64,000 nucleotides of DNA, taken from positions 186,001 to 250,000 of the forward strand of contig NZ_CP107945.1 of assembly GCF_036057275.1 (NCBI RefSeq), written 5' to 3'. This stretch comes from Streptomyces sp. NBC_00390 (GTDB taxonomy: Bacteria; Actinomycetota; Actinomycetes; Streptomycetales; Streptomycetaceae). Numbering within the stretch: the first letter of the stretch is position 1; each line of letters starts with the position of its first letter. Position numbers and translations under genes: made by a program. Shown here one piece after another: positions 44,036 through 52,928 of the stretch. The notes under the pieces are model-generated. The model did no database searches. It was given only the letters and a program-made list of their open reading frames with translations, and was not told the DNA's origin.

Positions 44036-46096
44036 ATGGGACGTGATCTGACGGCGCTGTTCGACCCCAAGTCCGTGGCTGTCGTCGGTGCCAGCGACGA
44101 CCCCGCGAAATACGGCCACGCGGTGGCCTCGCAGGCGCTGCGCGCACCCGGGCGCCGGCCCGTGCACCTGGTGAACCGCCGGGGCGGCACGGTCCTCGGC
44201 CGCCCCGCGGCCACGAGCCTCGCCGAGATCGGGGAGCCCGTCGAACTGGTGGTGATCTCCGTGCCCGGCACCGGGTTCGAGGCCGCCGTGGACGACGCCC
44301 TGTCCTGCGGCGCCCGCGCCATCGTCGCCATCACCGCCGGCTTCGCCGAGACCGGCACCGCGGGGCTGGCCCGGCAGCGGGCGGTCGCGGCCCGGGTGCG
44401 GGAGGCGGGCGCGGTGCTGGTCGGTCCCAACTGCCTCGGCATCGCGGACAACACGACCGAGCTGTACCTCGCCTCGGACACCTTCGCGCCCGGCGGCGTG
44501 GCCCTGCTGAGCCAGAGCGGCAATCTGGCCCTCGAACTCCAGCTGCGCATGGATCCGCACGGCCTCGGCTTCTCCCGGTTCGTCTCGCTCGGCAACCAGG
44601 CCGACGTCACCCTCGTCGATCTGGTCCAGGACTGCGCACGGCACGAGGGCACCTCGGCGATCGCCGTGTACGCGGAGGACTTCGGCGACGGACGAGCCTT
44701 CGCCCGGGCCGCCGCCGAGGCGGGCAAGCCGGTGGTCCTGCTCACCGCGGGCCGCGGCACCGCGTCGGCGCGCAGCGCGCAGTCGCACACCGGAGCGCTC
44801 ACCACCTCCTGTGACGTCGTGGCCGCCGCGTGCCGGGACGCAGGCGTCGAACTCGTGGCCTCCCCGCGCGAGATGACCGTCGTCCTGACGGCGCTGAACG
44901 CCCGGTCCCGGGCGGCCGGACGACGTACGGCGGTCTTCACGGACGGCGGCGGGCACGGAGTGATCGCCGCCGACGCCGCCGAGGCGGCAGGTCTTGACGT
45001 ACCCGAGCTCGGTTCCGAGGCGCAGGAGGGCCTGCGGGCCCTGCTGTGGGAGCAGTCGGCGGTGGGCAACCCCGTCGACCTCGCCGGAATGGGCGAGCAG
45101 GACCCACGGTCGTACGCCACGACGGTCGGCGGGCTGCTGGCCGCGGACGAGGTCGACGCCATCTTGATGACCGGGTACTTCGGCGGCTACGCGGCCTCCG
45201 GCGGCGGACTCGGCGGCGGAGGCGCGACGCTTGCCGAAGGGGAGCAGCAGGCCGCCCGGGACATCGTCACACACTGGCAAGCTACGCCCAAGCCGCTGGT
45301 CGTGCAGTCGATGTATCCGCAGTCGCCGAGCTGCCGCACGCTGGTCGGGGCGGGCATCCCTGTCTTCTCCGCGACCGAGGACGCCGCCCGCGCGCTGGCG
45401 GCGATGACCGGGATGCGGCCGGCCGGCCCGCCCGGTGTGGCCGCCCTGCCGGCGGCCGCAGCGCCCCTGCTCGACACCGGGTACCACGGGGTGCGCCGCC
45501 TTCTGGGTGCCGCCGGAGTGCCGTTCCCCGAGGCTCGTGAGATCTCGGGGGAGGACGAACTGATCGCCGCGGCCGCAGAGTTCGACGGTCCCTACGTCCT
45601 CAAGGCCCTGCACCTCCTGCACAAGTCCGACGCGGGCGGGGTCGCTCTGCGGCTGGCGGACCGCGATGCGCTGCTGGCCGCGTACCGGGAGATGCACGCC
45701 CGGCTGGGGGCTCCCGCGTACTCGGTGGAGGCGATGGCCGACCTCACGGACGGGGTCGAGCTGATCGTGGGGGTCGATCACGACCCCCGGTTCGGTCCGG
45801 TCGCCATGGTCGGCCTCGGCGGTGTCCTCACCGAGACGCTGCGCGATGTCGCCTTCTCACCGGCCCCGGTTCCCGCCGCGCGGGCCGAGCAGTTGCTGCG
45901 GGGCCTGCGGACCGCGGAACTGCTCGCGGGTGTCCGGGGGCGGCCGGCGGTGGACGTCGCCGCGGCGGCGGACGTCATCGAGCGCATCACCACGGTCGCC
46001 GCGGCCCATCCCGAGATCGCCGAACTCGAGGTCAACCCGCTGCTGGTCCGCCCGGACGGCGTGCTGGCCCTGGACTCGCGCGCCGTACTGGCCTGA
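44036..46096 (+). CDS. Acyl-CoA synthetase, NDP-forming type (fused alpha-beta)
   Basis: 686 residues from ATG 44036, two bases after the ferredoxin. CoA-binding domain first (FDPKSVAVVGASDDPAKYGH, LLSQSGNLALELQLRMD), with the phospho-His region QSHTGALTTSCD, then an ATP-grasp half (LLGAAGVPFPEAREISGEDE, YVLKALHLLHKSDAGGV, ELEVNPLLVRPDG). It makes an acyl-CoA from a carboxylic acid with NDP release. In this operon it would activate the acid made or freed by the oxygenase. Confidence 0.92.
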   Translation: MGRDLTALFDPKSVAVVGASDDPAKYGHAVASQALRAPGRRPVHLVNRRGGTVLGRPAATSLAEIGEPVELVVISVPGTGFEAAVDDALSCGARAIVAITAGFAETGTAGLARQRAVAARVREAGAVLVGPNCLGIADNTTELYLASDTFAPGGVALLSQSGNLALELQLRMDPHGLGFSRFVSLGNQADVTLVDLVQDCARHEGTSAIAVYAEDFGDGRAFARAAAEAGKPVVLLTAGRGTASARSAQSHTGALTTSCDVVAAACRDAGVELVASPREMTVVLTALNARSRAAGRRTAVFTDGGGHGVIAADAAEAAGLDVPELGSEAQEGLRALLWEQSAVGNPVDLAGMGEQDPRSYATTVGGLLAADEVDAILMTGYFGGYAASGGGLGGGGATLAEGEQQAARDIVTHWQATPKPLVVQSMYPQSPSCRTLVGAGIPVFSATEDAARALAAMTGMRPAGPPGVAALPAAAAPLLDTGYHGVRRLLGAAGVPFPEAREISGEDELIAAAAEFDGPYVLKALHLLHKSDAGGVALRLADRDALLAAYREMHARLGAPAYSVEAMADLTDGVELIVGVDHDPRFGPVAMVGLGGVLTETLRDVAFSPAPVPAARAEQLLRGLRTAELLAGVRGRPAVDVAAAADVIERITTVAAAHPEIAELEVNPLLVRPDGVLALDSRAVLA

Positions 46097-46134
46097 CTCC
46101 CCCACTGATTCGCACGCAACTCCTAAGGACACCA

Positions 46135-47307
46135 ATGGACTTCCGTTACACCCCCGAGCAGGCCGACCTCAAGCGCCGGGCCGCCGCGTACTCCCGTCTG
46201 CTGATGGGGTACGAGGAGCAGTCCGAGGAGGCGGGCGGCCCGCTGCCCGCCGAGACGGTCCGCGAACTGACCCGCGCCGCGATCGACGCCGGCGTGTACG
46301 CCATCAACATGCCCGCCGAATGGGGCGGTGCCGGGCTGTCCCTGCTGGACCAGGTCATCGTCGAGGAGGAGTTCGGGAAGGTCACCAACTGCCTGTGGGA
46401 CATCCCCTGGCGGCCCGCCAACGTCCTGGCGTACGGGACCGAGGCACAGCGCGAGAAGTATCTGCTGCCGGTGATCCGCGGCGAACGGTTCGACGCCTTC
46501 GCGGTGACCGAACCGGGTGCGGGCTCGGACCCCTCGTCGGGCACCAGCACGGCCACCCGTACGGACGGCGGCTGGCTGCTGAACGGCGAGAAATGGTTCG
46601 TGACCTGCGGTGACATCGCCGACTTCCTGCTGGTGCAGGCCGACGCCGGCCCGCAGCGGGCGCCGACGCTCTTCTTCGTCGACAAGCAGGCGCCGGGTGT
46701 GGAGATGACGCGTGTGCCGCGGTTCATGCACTCCGCCGTCAACGGGCACCCCGAGTTCACCTTCACGGATGTGTTCGTCCCCGACGAGGACGTGCTCGGA
46801 GGCGTCGGAGTCGGCTACGAGCTCACCAAGGAGTGGTTCACCGACGAGCGGCTGATGATCGCGGCGCGGACGACGGGCGCCGCCGAACGCGCACTGGAAC
46901 TGGCCCGCGACTGGGCCGTCGAGCGACGCCAGTTCGGCTCCCCCATCGCCGACTTCCAGCTCGTCCAGGGCATGCTCGCCGACTGCGCCGCCGACATCGC
47001 CGTCAACCGCGCCTACACGCACCAGGTCGCCTGGGAGGCCGATCAGCCGGGCACGGACCGCAAGGCGCTGCACGCCAAGGCCTCGACGGCGAAGCTCGCG
47101 GCGAGCGAGGCCGCGGGGCGGGTCATCGACCGGTGCGTGCAGATCTTCGGCGGACGCGGCTACGACCGCTCGTACCCCGTCGAGCGCATGTACCGCGAAC
47201 TGCGCGTCGACCGCATCTGGGAAGGCACCTCCGAGATCCAGCGCCTGATCATCGCCAACGAGCTCATCAAGCGCGGCACCCGGGCGCTCGCGCTGCCCAC
47301 CTCCTGA
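46135..47307 (+). CDS. Acyl-CoA dehydrogenase, first of a tandem pair
   Basis: 390 residues from ATG 46135. Flavoprotein with FAD/substrate segments AVTEPGAGSDPSSGTST and WLLNGEKWFVTCG, ETF-linked C-terminus and catalytic base Glu in WEGTSEIQRL. It introduces an alpha,beta double bond into an acyl-CoA. Its second half is nearly identical in DNA to the following gene, while the first half diverges, hinting at gene conversion. It may form a heteromer with its neighbour. Confidence 0.95.
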   Translation: MDFRYTPEQADLKRRAAAYSRLLMGYEEQSEEAGGPLPAETVRELTRAAIDAGVYAINMPAEWGGAGLSLLDQVIVEEEFGKVTNCLWDIPWRPANVLAYGTEAQREKYLLPVIRGERFDAFAVTEPGAGSDPSSGTSTATRTDGGWLLNGEKWFVTCGDIADFLLVQADAGPQRAPTLFFVDKQAPGVEMTRVPRFMHSAVNGHPEFTFTDVFVPDEDVLGGVGVGYELTKEWFTDERLMIAARTTGAAERALELARDWAVERRQFGSPIADFQLVQGMLADCAADIAVNRAYTHQVAWEADQPGTDRKALHAKASTAKLAASEAAGRVIDRCVQIFGGRGYDRSYPVERMYRELRVDRIWEGTSEIQRLIIANELIKRGTRALALPTS

Positions 47308-47343
47308 CACGCCGTCCGTACCACCACGACCCCGAGGACTGAC

Positions 47344-48516
47344 ATGGACTTCCGTCTCACCGCCCGTCAGGAGGAGCTCAAGAGCTCCGCGCGCGGGCTC
47401 ACCGAGTTCATCATGAAGTACGAGCTCGACTGCGAGGAGAACAACGGTCTGCCGCCGCAGGCCCACGCGGAGATCCGCGACGCCGTGCTCGACAGCGGAC
47501 TGCAGGCCGTCAACATGCCGGCCGAGTGGGGCGGTGCCGGGCTCACGATCCTGGAGCAGGCCGTGGTCCAGGAGGAGCTGGGCCGGCTCACGGGCGCACT
47601 GTGGGACATGGTGTGGCGCCCGGCGAACGCGCTGCGGTTCTGCACGCCCGAGCAGCGCGAGCGCTATCTCGTCCCCGTCATCCGGGGGCGGCGGCGCGAC
47701 TGTTACGCGGTGACCGAGCCCGAGGCCGGGTCGGACCCGCAGAACATCATGACGACGGCGACGCGCACCGGTGACGGCTGGGTGCTGAACGGCGAGAAGT
47801 GGTTCGTGACGGTCGGCGACCACGCCGACTTCATGATCGTGCTGGCCGCTGCGGGTGAGGAGCGCGCGCCGACGCTGTTCCTCGTCGACAAGGAGACGCC
47901 GGGCATCGAGATGACGCGGGTGCCGCGCTTCATGCACACCTTCGTCTACGAGCACCCCGAGTTCACCTTCACCGACGTCCATGTCGGCGACGACGCGGTC
48001 CTGGGCGGAGTCGGGAACGGGTACGACATCACCCGGTCGTGGTTCACCGAGGAGCGGCTGATGATCGCGGCGCGGACGACGGGCGCCGCCGAACGCGCAC
48101 TGGAACTGGCCCGCGACTGGGCCGTCGAGCGACGCCAGTTCGGCTCCCCGATCGCCGACTTCCAGCTCGTCCAGGGCATGCTCGCCGACTGCGCCGTCGA
48201 CATCGCCGTCAACCGCGCCTACACGCACCAGGTCGCCTGGGAGGTGGACGCCGGGCTGTCCGACCGCAAGACCCTGCATGCCAAGGCGGCCATCGCCAAA
48301 CTGTCGGCGAGCGAGGCCGCGGGGCGGGTCATCGACCGGTGCGTGCAGATCTTCGGCGGACGCGGCTACGACCGCTCGTACCCCGTCGAGCGTCTCTACC
48401 GCGAACTGCGCGTCGACCGCATCTGGGAAGGCACCTCCGAGATCCAGCGCCTGATCATCGCGGGCGAACTGGTCAAGCGGGGCACGGGAGTTCTGCAGAT
48501 CCCGTCCGCCGGCTGA
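47344..48516 (+). CDS. Acyl-CoA dehydrogenase, second of a tandem pair
   Basis: 390 residues from ATG 47344, 36 bases after its paralogue. Same layout, with AVTEPEAGSDPQNIMTT, GWVLNGEKWFVTVG and catalytic Glu in WEGTSEIQRL. Both copies keep the active-site Glu, so a heteromeric enzyme with only one active subunit (as in some steroid-degrading actinobacterial pairs) is not required. A strong hairpin at 48529-48559 follows. Confidence 0.95.
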   Translation: MDFRLTARQEELKSSARGLTEFIMKYELDCEENNGLPPQAHAEIRDAVLDSGLQAVNMPAEWGGAGLTILEQAVVQEELGRLTGALWDMVWRPANALRFCTPEQRERYLVPVIRGRRRDCYAVTEPEAGSDPQNIMTTATRTGDGWVLNGEKWFVTVGDHADFMIVLAAAGEERAPTLFLVDKETPGIEMTRVPRFMHTFVYEHPEFTFTDVHVGDDAVLGGVGNGYDITRSWFTEERLMIAARTTGAAERALELARDWAVERRQFGSPIADFQLVQGMLADCAVDIAVNRAYTHQVAWEVDAGLSDRKTLHAKAAIAKLSASEAAGRVIDRCVQIFGGRGYDRSYPVERLYRELRVDRIWEGTSEIQRLIIAGELVKRGTGVLQIPSAG

Positions 48517-48528
48517 GGTACGGGGACC

Positions 48529-48559
48529 CCCGCGTCCCGGCGGTGCGCCGGGACGCGGG
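48529..48559. terminator. 12-bp hairpin after the acyl-CoA dehydrogenase pair
   Basis: CCCGCGTCCCGG pairs with CCGGGACGCGGG around a 7-base loop. It may attenuate transcription into the hydroxyacyl-CoA dehydrogenase gene that starts 38 bases later. Confidence 0.55.
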
Positions 48560-48596
48560 CGCCACCGGTCGCGTGACCGAGAGAGCAGGAGTGACG

Positions 48597-49452
48597 ATGA
48601 CTGATGTCGAGCGGGTCGGGGTCGTGGGCTGCGGCCTGATGGGGTCCGGGATCGCCGAGGTGTGCGCGCGGGCCGGCCGGGACGTGGTGGTGGTCGAGAC
48701 CGATGCGGGGGCCGCTCAGGCCGGCCGCGGACGGATCACCGCGTCCCTGGACCGTGCCACGACCGCCGGGAAGCTGACCGGCGAGGAGCGGGATGCCGCA
48801 CTGGCGCGGATCGTGACGAGCACGGACATGGACCGGCTGGCCGACCGGGGTGGTGGAGGCGGTGGCCGAGCACGAGCGGGCGAAGCTGGACGTTTTCGCA
48901 CGGCTCGACAGGACGGTGGTGCGGGCGGACGCGATCCTCGCGACCAACACCTCGTCCATCCCGGTCATCCGGCTCGCGGCTGCCACCGGCCGCCCGGAAC
49001 AGGTGGTGGGTCTGCACTTCTTCAATCCCGTCCCGGTGCTGCCGCTGGTGGAGCTGGTGCCGTCGCTGCTGACCGGCGAGAGCACGGTGCGCCGGACGGA
49101 GGCGTTCGCGTGCGAGGTGCTCGGCAAGGAGGTCGTGCGCGCCACGGACCGGGCCGGGTTCATCGTGAACGCCCTGCTCGTGCCGTATCTGTTGGCCGCC
49201 GTCCGGATGATCGAGTCGGGCACGGCGTCGGTGGAGGACATCGACCGCGGCATGATCCTGGGCTGCGCCCATCCGCTCGGTCCGCTCGCGCTCACCGATC
49301 TCATCGGGCTGGACACCACTCAGGCCATCGCGGAGTCGATGTACGAGGAGTTCCGTGAGCCGCTGTACGCTCCTCCGCCGCTGCTGGCCCGGATGGTCGA
49401 CGCGGGTCTGCTCGGACGAAAGTCGGGCCGCGGCTTTCATACGTACCAATGA
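48597..49452 (+). pseudogene. 3-hydroxyacyl-CoA dehydrogenase (PaaH/FadB2-like) with one frameshift
   Basis: ATG 48597 opens an NAD-binding domain (VGVVGCGLMGSGIAEVCARAG). At about 48846, in a GGGG run, the frame changes: the rest (VEAVAEHERAKLDVFARLD, ILATNTSSIPVIRL, VVGLHFFNPVPVLPLVELV with the catalytic His, RAGFIVNALLVPYLLAAVR, GRKSGRGFHTYQ) continues in another frame to 49452. Removing one G restores a ~284-residue protein. Either a recent inactivation or an assembly error. The role would be the oxidation of 3-hydroxyacyl-CoA after the dehydrogenases. Confidence 0.85.
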
Positions 49453-49604
49453 GCCGCAGCGCCGTGGCGCCGTTCCGGAACGCCCGGGGGACCGGGGTCC
49501 CGGACGGGCGGGATACGGGAAGATGGAGATCGGCGCGACGGGACGAAAGCCCGCCCGCCGACCGGAGCACGACGACACCGAGACCGACACCGGGGAGCAA
49601 TGAC

Positions 49605-50216
49605 GTGGCCAAGGCCGAACGCACTCGCGAGACTCGTGAGCGGATTCTCGCCGCGGCATGCCAGGTGATCGCCGAGGTCGGCTTCGAGAAGATCCGCATG
49701 CGGATGGTGGCGGAGCACGCGGGGGTGTCGACAGCGCTGCTGCACTACCACTTCGAGACCCGCGAGAAGCTGTTCACCGAAGCGATGACGCACTCCTTCG
49801 CGCAGACCGGCACCGAACTCGACCGGGACGCCGATTCGGTGCCTGCGGCGGTCATCCTGGCGCGCATCCTGAACACCCTGTTGCCCACCGACCCGGAGCT
49901 GAGGCAGGACTGGAAGCTGTGGCAGGAGCTGTGGGTGCGTGCTCTGCGGGACGAGACGGCACAGCACCTCGCGATCGATCTGTACGAGCAGCTGCACGAC
50001 TGGGTCGGCCAAGCGCTGAGGCGGGGTATCGATTCCGGAGAGTTCAAGCCGTGCGACGTCGACGCGACGAGCACTGTGCTGCTCGCGCTGTGCGACGGGT
50101 TCGGTATCCGTCTGATGCTGGCCGATCCCCGGGTCGACCTTCGGTCGGCGCAGGCTGCGATCTGGGGGGCGGTCGCGGGGACCCTCGGCGTACCCGCGGA
50201 GCCTCCGGCACTCTGA
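49605..50216 (+). CDS. TetR-family regulator
   Basis: 203 residues from GTG 49605 (GGGGAG upstream). HTH: RERILAAACQVIAEVGFEKIRM then VAEHAGVSTALLHYHFETREKL. C-terminal all-helical ligand domain. Candidate regulator of the divergent Rieske/NuoF-like promoters through the palindromes at 41706-41780. Confidence 0.9.
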   Translation: MAKAERTRETRERILAAACQVIAEVGFEKIRMRMVAEHAGVSTALLHYHFETREKLFTEAMTHSFAQTGTELDRDADSVPAAVILARILNTLLPTDPELRQDWKLWQELWVRALRDETAQHLAIDLYEQLHDWVGQALRRGIDSGEFKPCDVDATSTVLLALCDGFGIRLMLADPRVDLRSAQAAIWGAVAGTLGVPAEPPAL

Positions 50217-50246
50217 CCTTCCGGAACGTGGTGCGGTGCCGTCGTG

Positions 50247-51185
50247 CTACGGGGCCTGTCCGCCTCGCAGGGAGTACATGTAAAGCTGGTCGACCTCGGT
50301 GAAACCGGCTGACCGGTAGAGCGACTTGGCCGCCGTGCGGTCCCGCTCACCCCCCGGGGGCGCGTCGTCGTCGACGTAGAGGATCACCTGTGCGGCACCG
50401 AGACCGGTCAGGACGGAAAGCGCCGAGCCCAGCATCGAGCGTCCGAGCCCGCGTCCCCTGGCGTCCGGCAGCACGCCGATCCACCACAGGACACCGATGC
50501 CGTGCGCCGGCATGCCGATCACGGCCTCGGCCACCACACGCCTGCCCTCCCTCCCCTCCAGCCGGCACGAACCCTGACCTGCGGGGTCGGGCTTCACTTT
50601 CACGCGGCCGAGGCAGGGCAGGCGGGGCGCCGGCAGATCGGCCCGCAAGTACCGCCACTGCCGCTGTCCCTGGAAGCCGGCCCGTTCCAGTGCCGCGGCC
50701 GTGCGGCCGCGGTGGCGGACCGGCAGCGCTTCCAGGCCGAGAGTGAGGGCGGAGGCGAAGTGGAAGGCGTGCACCGGCCGGGGCGCGAGCATCGTGAGGG
50801 TGTGGCTGATCAGGGCGTCGGCGGTGCGGGGGTCCTCCTGGCAGTGCAGCCAGAGCAGTTGTCCGGTGTTGTCGTTCGGGCGGAGCGCGTGGGAGACGAC
50901 GCCGGTGACCGTGCCGGTCGCATCCATGGCCACCTGGACGGTCGGTCGTGCCAGTTCTTCCCACCAGCCGCCGTCCACCGGGGAGCGGCCCTTCAGAGCC
51001 TCGCCGAGCATGGCGGGTGTGGTGCGCGGCTGCCCCGGCAGCCGGTCGCACTCCATGAGGGCGAGTACGGCGGCCTGGTCGGCCGGGGTGTACGGGCGCA
51101 GGATCAGGCCGGATGCGGGGCTCACCACACGACCATGACCGGACAGACCGTCACTGTCCAGCACCGCAGGCGAGCGGTCTGTCAT
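50247..51185 (-). CDS. GNAT N-acetyltransferase, tandem-domain
   Basis: 312 residues from ATG 51185. The C-terminal GNAT fold has the acetyl-CoA loop VLPDARGRGLGRSMLGSAL and LYRSAGFTEVDQLYMYSL. The N-terminal half is a degenerate second GNAT domain (PYTPADQAAVLALMECDRL). The substrate is unknown. It is divergent from the lysine catabolism pair. Confidence 0.8.
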   Translation of the reverse strand: MTDRSPAVLDSDGLSGHGRVVSPASGLILRPYTPADQAAVLALMECDRLPGQPRTTPAMLGEALKGRSPVDGGWWEELARPTVQVAMDATGTVTGVVSHALRPNDNTGQLLWLHCQEDPRTADALISHTLTMLAPRPVHAFHFASALTLGLEALPVRHRGRTAAALERAGFQGQRQWRYLRADLPAPRLPCLGRVKVKPDPAGQGSCRLEGREGRRVVAEAVIGMPAHGIGVLWWIGVLPDARGRGLGRSMLGSALSVLTGLGAAQVILYVDDDAPPGGERDRTAAKSLYRSAGFTEVDQLYMYSLRGGQAP

Positions 51186-51500
51186 GGTTCCGGGTACACG
51201 CGACGGGGCGGTGCGGAGGCCGCCCGGACGTCGGCGAGGACCGCGGCCGGGCACTCGTCCGGTCCGTTGCGGGATCGACATGCATCAGATGCGTGCAGTG
51301 TTCATGGACGTCCACGACCGGGTTGCTGCACGATGACGCAGAGACAGCGATCAGCACGTCCTGCGCTGATGCGACGGCGCAGGCCGGATCCGGCGGGGCG
51401 TCCCGGTACGGCGGCGACCGCCCCGGGAAGGGAACAGCCTTGTGACCTCGCCGCCCCGAAGTCCACGTCGTGTGAGCCCGTCGACCGGAAGGGCGGAGAC
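51186..51500. other. 315-base divergent promoter region, GNAT / hglS
   Basis: No gene supported. It must contain both promoters; no clear operator was found. Confidence 0.5.
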
Positions 51501-52892
51501 GTGATCAGCCAGTGGCAGCTGCGCGCCGCGTTCGCCACGCGGCTCTCGGACATGTACGGGCGGGAGGTCCCCGCCTACACCACGCTCGTCGACGTGTCGC
51601 GCGCGGTGAACGAGGACGTCCTGCGCGCACAGGGCGCCGAGGCCGAACGTCTCGGATCGATCAGCCGGGTGACCGCTGAGCGGCACGGAGCCGTCCGGGT
51701 CGGTACGCCCGCGGAACTGCGGCAGGTCGCCCGCGTCTTCGGCGCGCTCGGTATGCACCCGGTCGGCTTCTACGACCTGCGTGAGGCGTCCGCGAGCGCG
51801 GTTCCCGTCGTCTCGACCGCGTTCCGTCCCGTCGACGGCACGGAGCTGGCACGCAACCCCTTCCGGGTGTTCACGTCACTGCTCACCACTGCGGACCCCA
51901 GATTCTTCGACGCCGATCTGCGTTCCCGGCTGGAGAGGTTCCTGGAGAGCCGTCAGCTGTTCCCTCCCGAACTGCTCGCCCTCGCCGACCGGGCCGAAGC
52001 CGAGAGGGAGCTGCCGGACGCCGAGGCCGAGCGGTTTCTCCACCTCGCCGTCCAGGCCTTCGAGCTGTGCCCGGAGCCCATCGACAAGGCCTGGTACGAA
52101 ACGCTCGAACGGATCTCCGCCGTCGCCGCGGACATCGGCGGCGTACGCAGCACGCACATCAACCACCTGACCCCCCGTGTGCTGGACATCGACGAGTTCT
52201 ACCGCCGCATGACCGGACGCGGCATCGAGATGATCGACACCATTCAGGGTCCGCCGCGCTGGAAGGGCCCCGACGTGCTGCTGCGGCAGACCTCCTTCCG
52301 CGCCCTCGCCGAGCCACGGTCGATGCGCACCGCGGACGGCCGGGTGGTCCCCGGGGCCCTGAAGGTGCGCTTCGGCGAGGTCGAGGCACGCGGTATCGCC
52401 CTCACCCGCCGCGGCCGGGCCCTGTACGACGATCTCCTCACACGCGTCGACGAGCAGACGGCCCGCCGTCCCGGCGCCGACCGCGGCGACATCGCGCGCA
52501 CTGTGTGGTGCGAGCACATGCCGGACGACGAGCAGGGGCTGGCCGCCCGGGGCCTTGCCCACTTCACGTACCACGCCGTGCGCGACCGGCCGCGGGACGG
52601 AGACAGCCCGCCCGCCCGCATCGGTGATCTGGTGGAGCGGCGCTGGATCCGCGCCGAACCCATCGTCTACGAGGATTTCCTGCCCCGCTCCGCGGCCGGG
52701 ATCTTCCAGTCCAACCTCAGCGGCGAGGGCTCGAGGAACAACGGCCGCACCGGCGTCGCCTACGACAGCGACTGGCTCTCCGCCGTCATGGGCCGCACCG
52801 TCCTCGACCCCTTCACCCTCTACGAGCAGCAGCACGACCACTCCCTGCGGACCGTCGCCGAAGAACTCGGCCTCGACCGCACGCCCGGCTGA
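51501..52892 (+). CDS. hglS: 2-oxoadipate dioxygenase/decarboxylase (HglS/YdcJ, DUF1338 family)
   Basis: 463 residues from GTG 51501 (GGGCGGAG upstream). DUF1338 proteins such as Pseudomonas HglS convert 2-oxoadipate to D-2-hydroxyglutarate in D-lysine/pipecolate catabolism, using Fe(II). Family features: STHINHLTPRVLDIDEFY (metal-site His), YEDFLPRSAAGIFQSNL and the long C-terminal domain. The following gene encodes an aldehyde dehydrogenase of the aminoadipate-semialdehyde type, which fits the lysine route. Confidence 0.88.
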   Translation: MISQWQLRAAFATRLSDMYGREVPAYTTLVDVSRAVNEDVLRAQGAEAERLGSISRVTAERHGAVRVGTPAELRQVARVFGALGMHPVGFYDLREASASAVPVVSTAFRPVDGTELARNPFRVFTSLLTTADPRFFDADLRSRLERFLESRQLFPPELLALADRAEAERELPDAEAERFLHLAVQAFELCPEPIDKAWYETLERISAVAADIGGVRSTHINHLTPRVLDIDEFYRRMTGRGIEMIDTIQGPPRWKGPDVLLRQTSFRALAEPRSMRTADGRVVPGALKVRFGEVEARGIALTRRGRALYDDLLTRVDEQTARRPGADRGDIARTVWCEHMPDDEQGLAARGLAHFTYHAVRDRPRDGDSPPARIGDLVERRWIRAEPIVYEDFLPRSAAGIFQSNLSGEGSRNNGRTGVAYDSDWLSAVMGRTVLDPFTLYEQQHDHSLRTVAEELGLDRTPG

Positions 52893-52928
52893 CGCACCAC
52901 GTCCCCAACACCCCACGGGAGCAGCACC

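Noticed and set aside
46123..48279. 718-codon minus-strand open frame with internal repetition
   Set aside because: Antisense to the tandem acyl-CoA dehydrogenases; its internal repeat only reflects their duplicated DNA.
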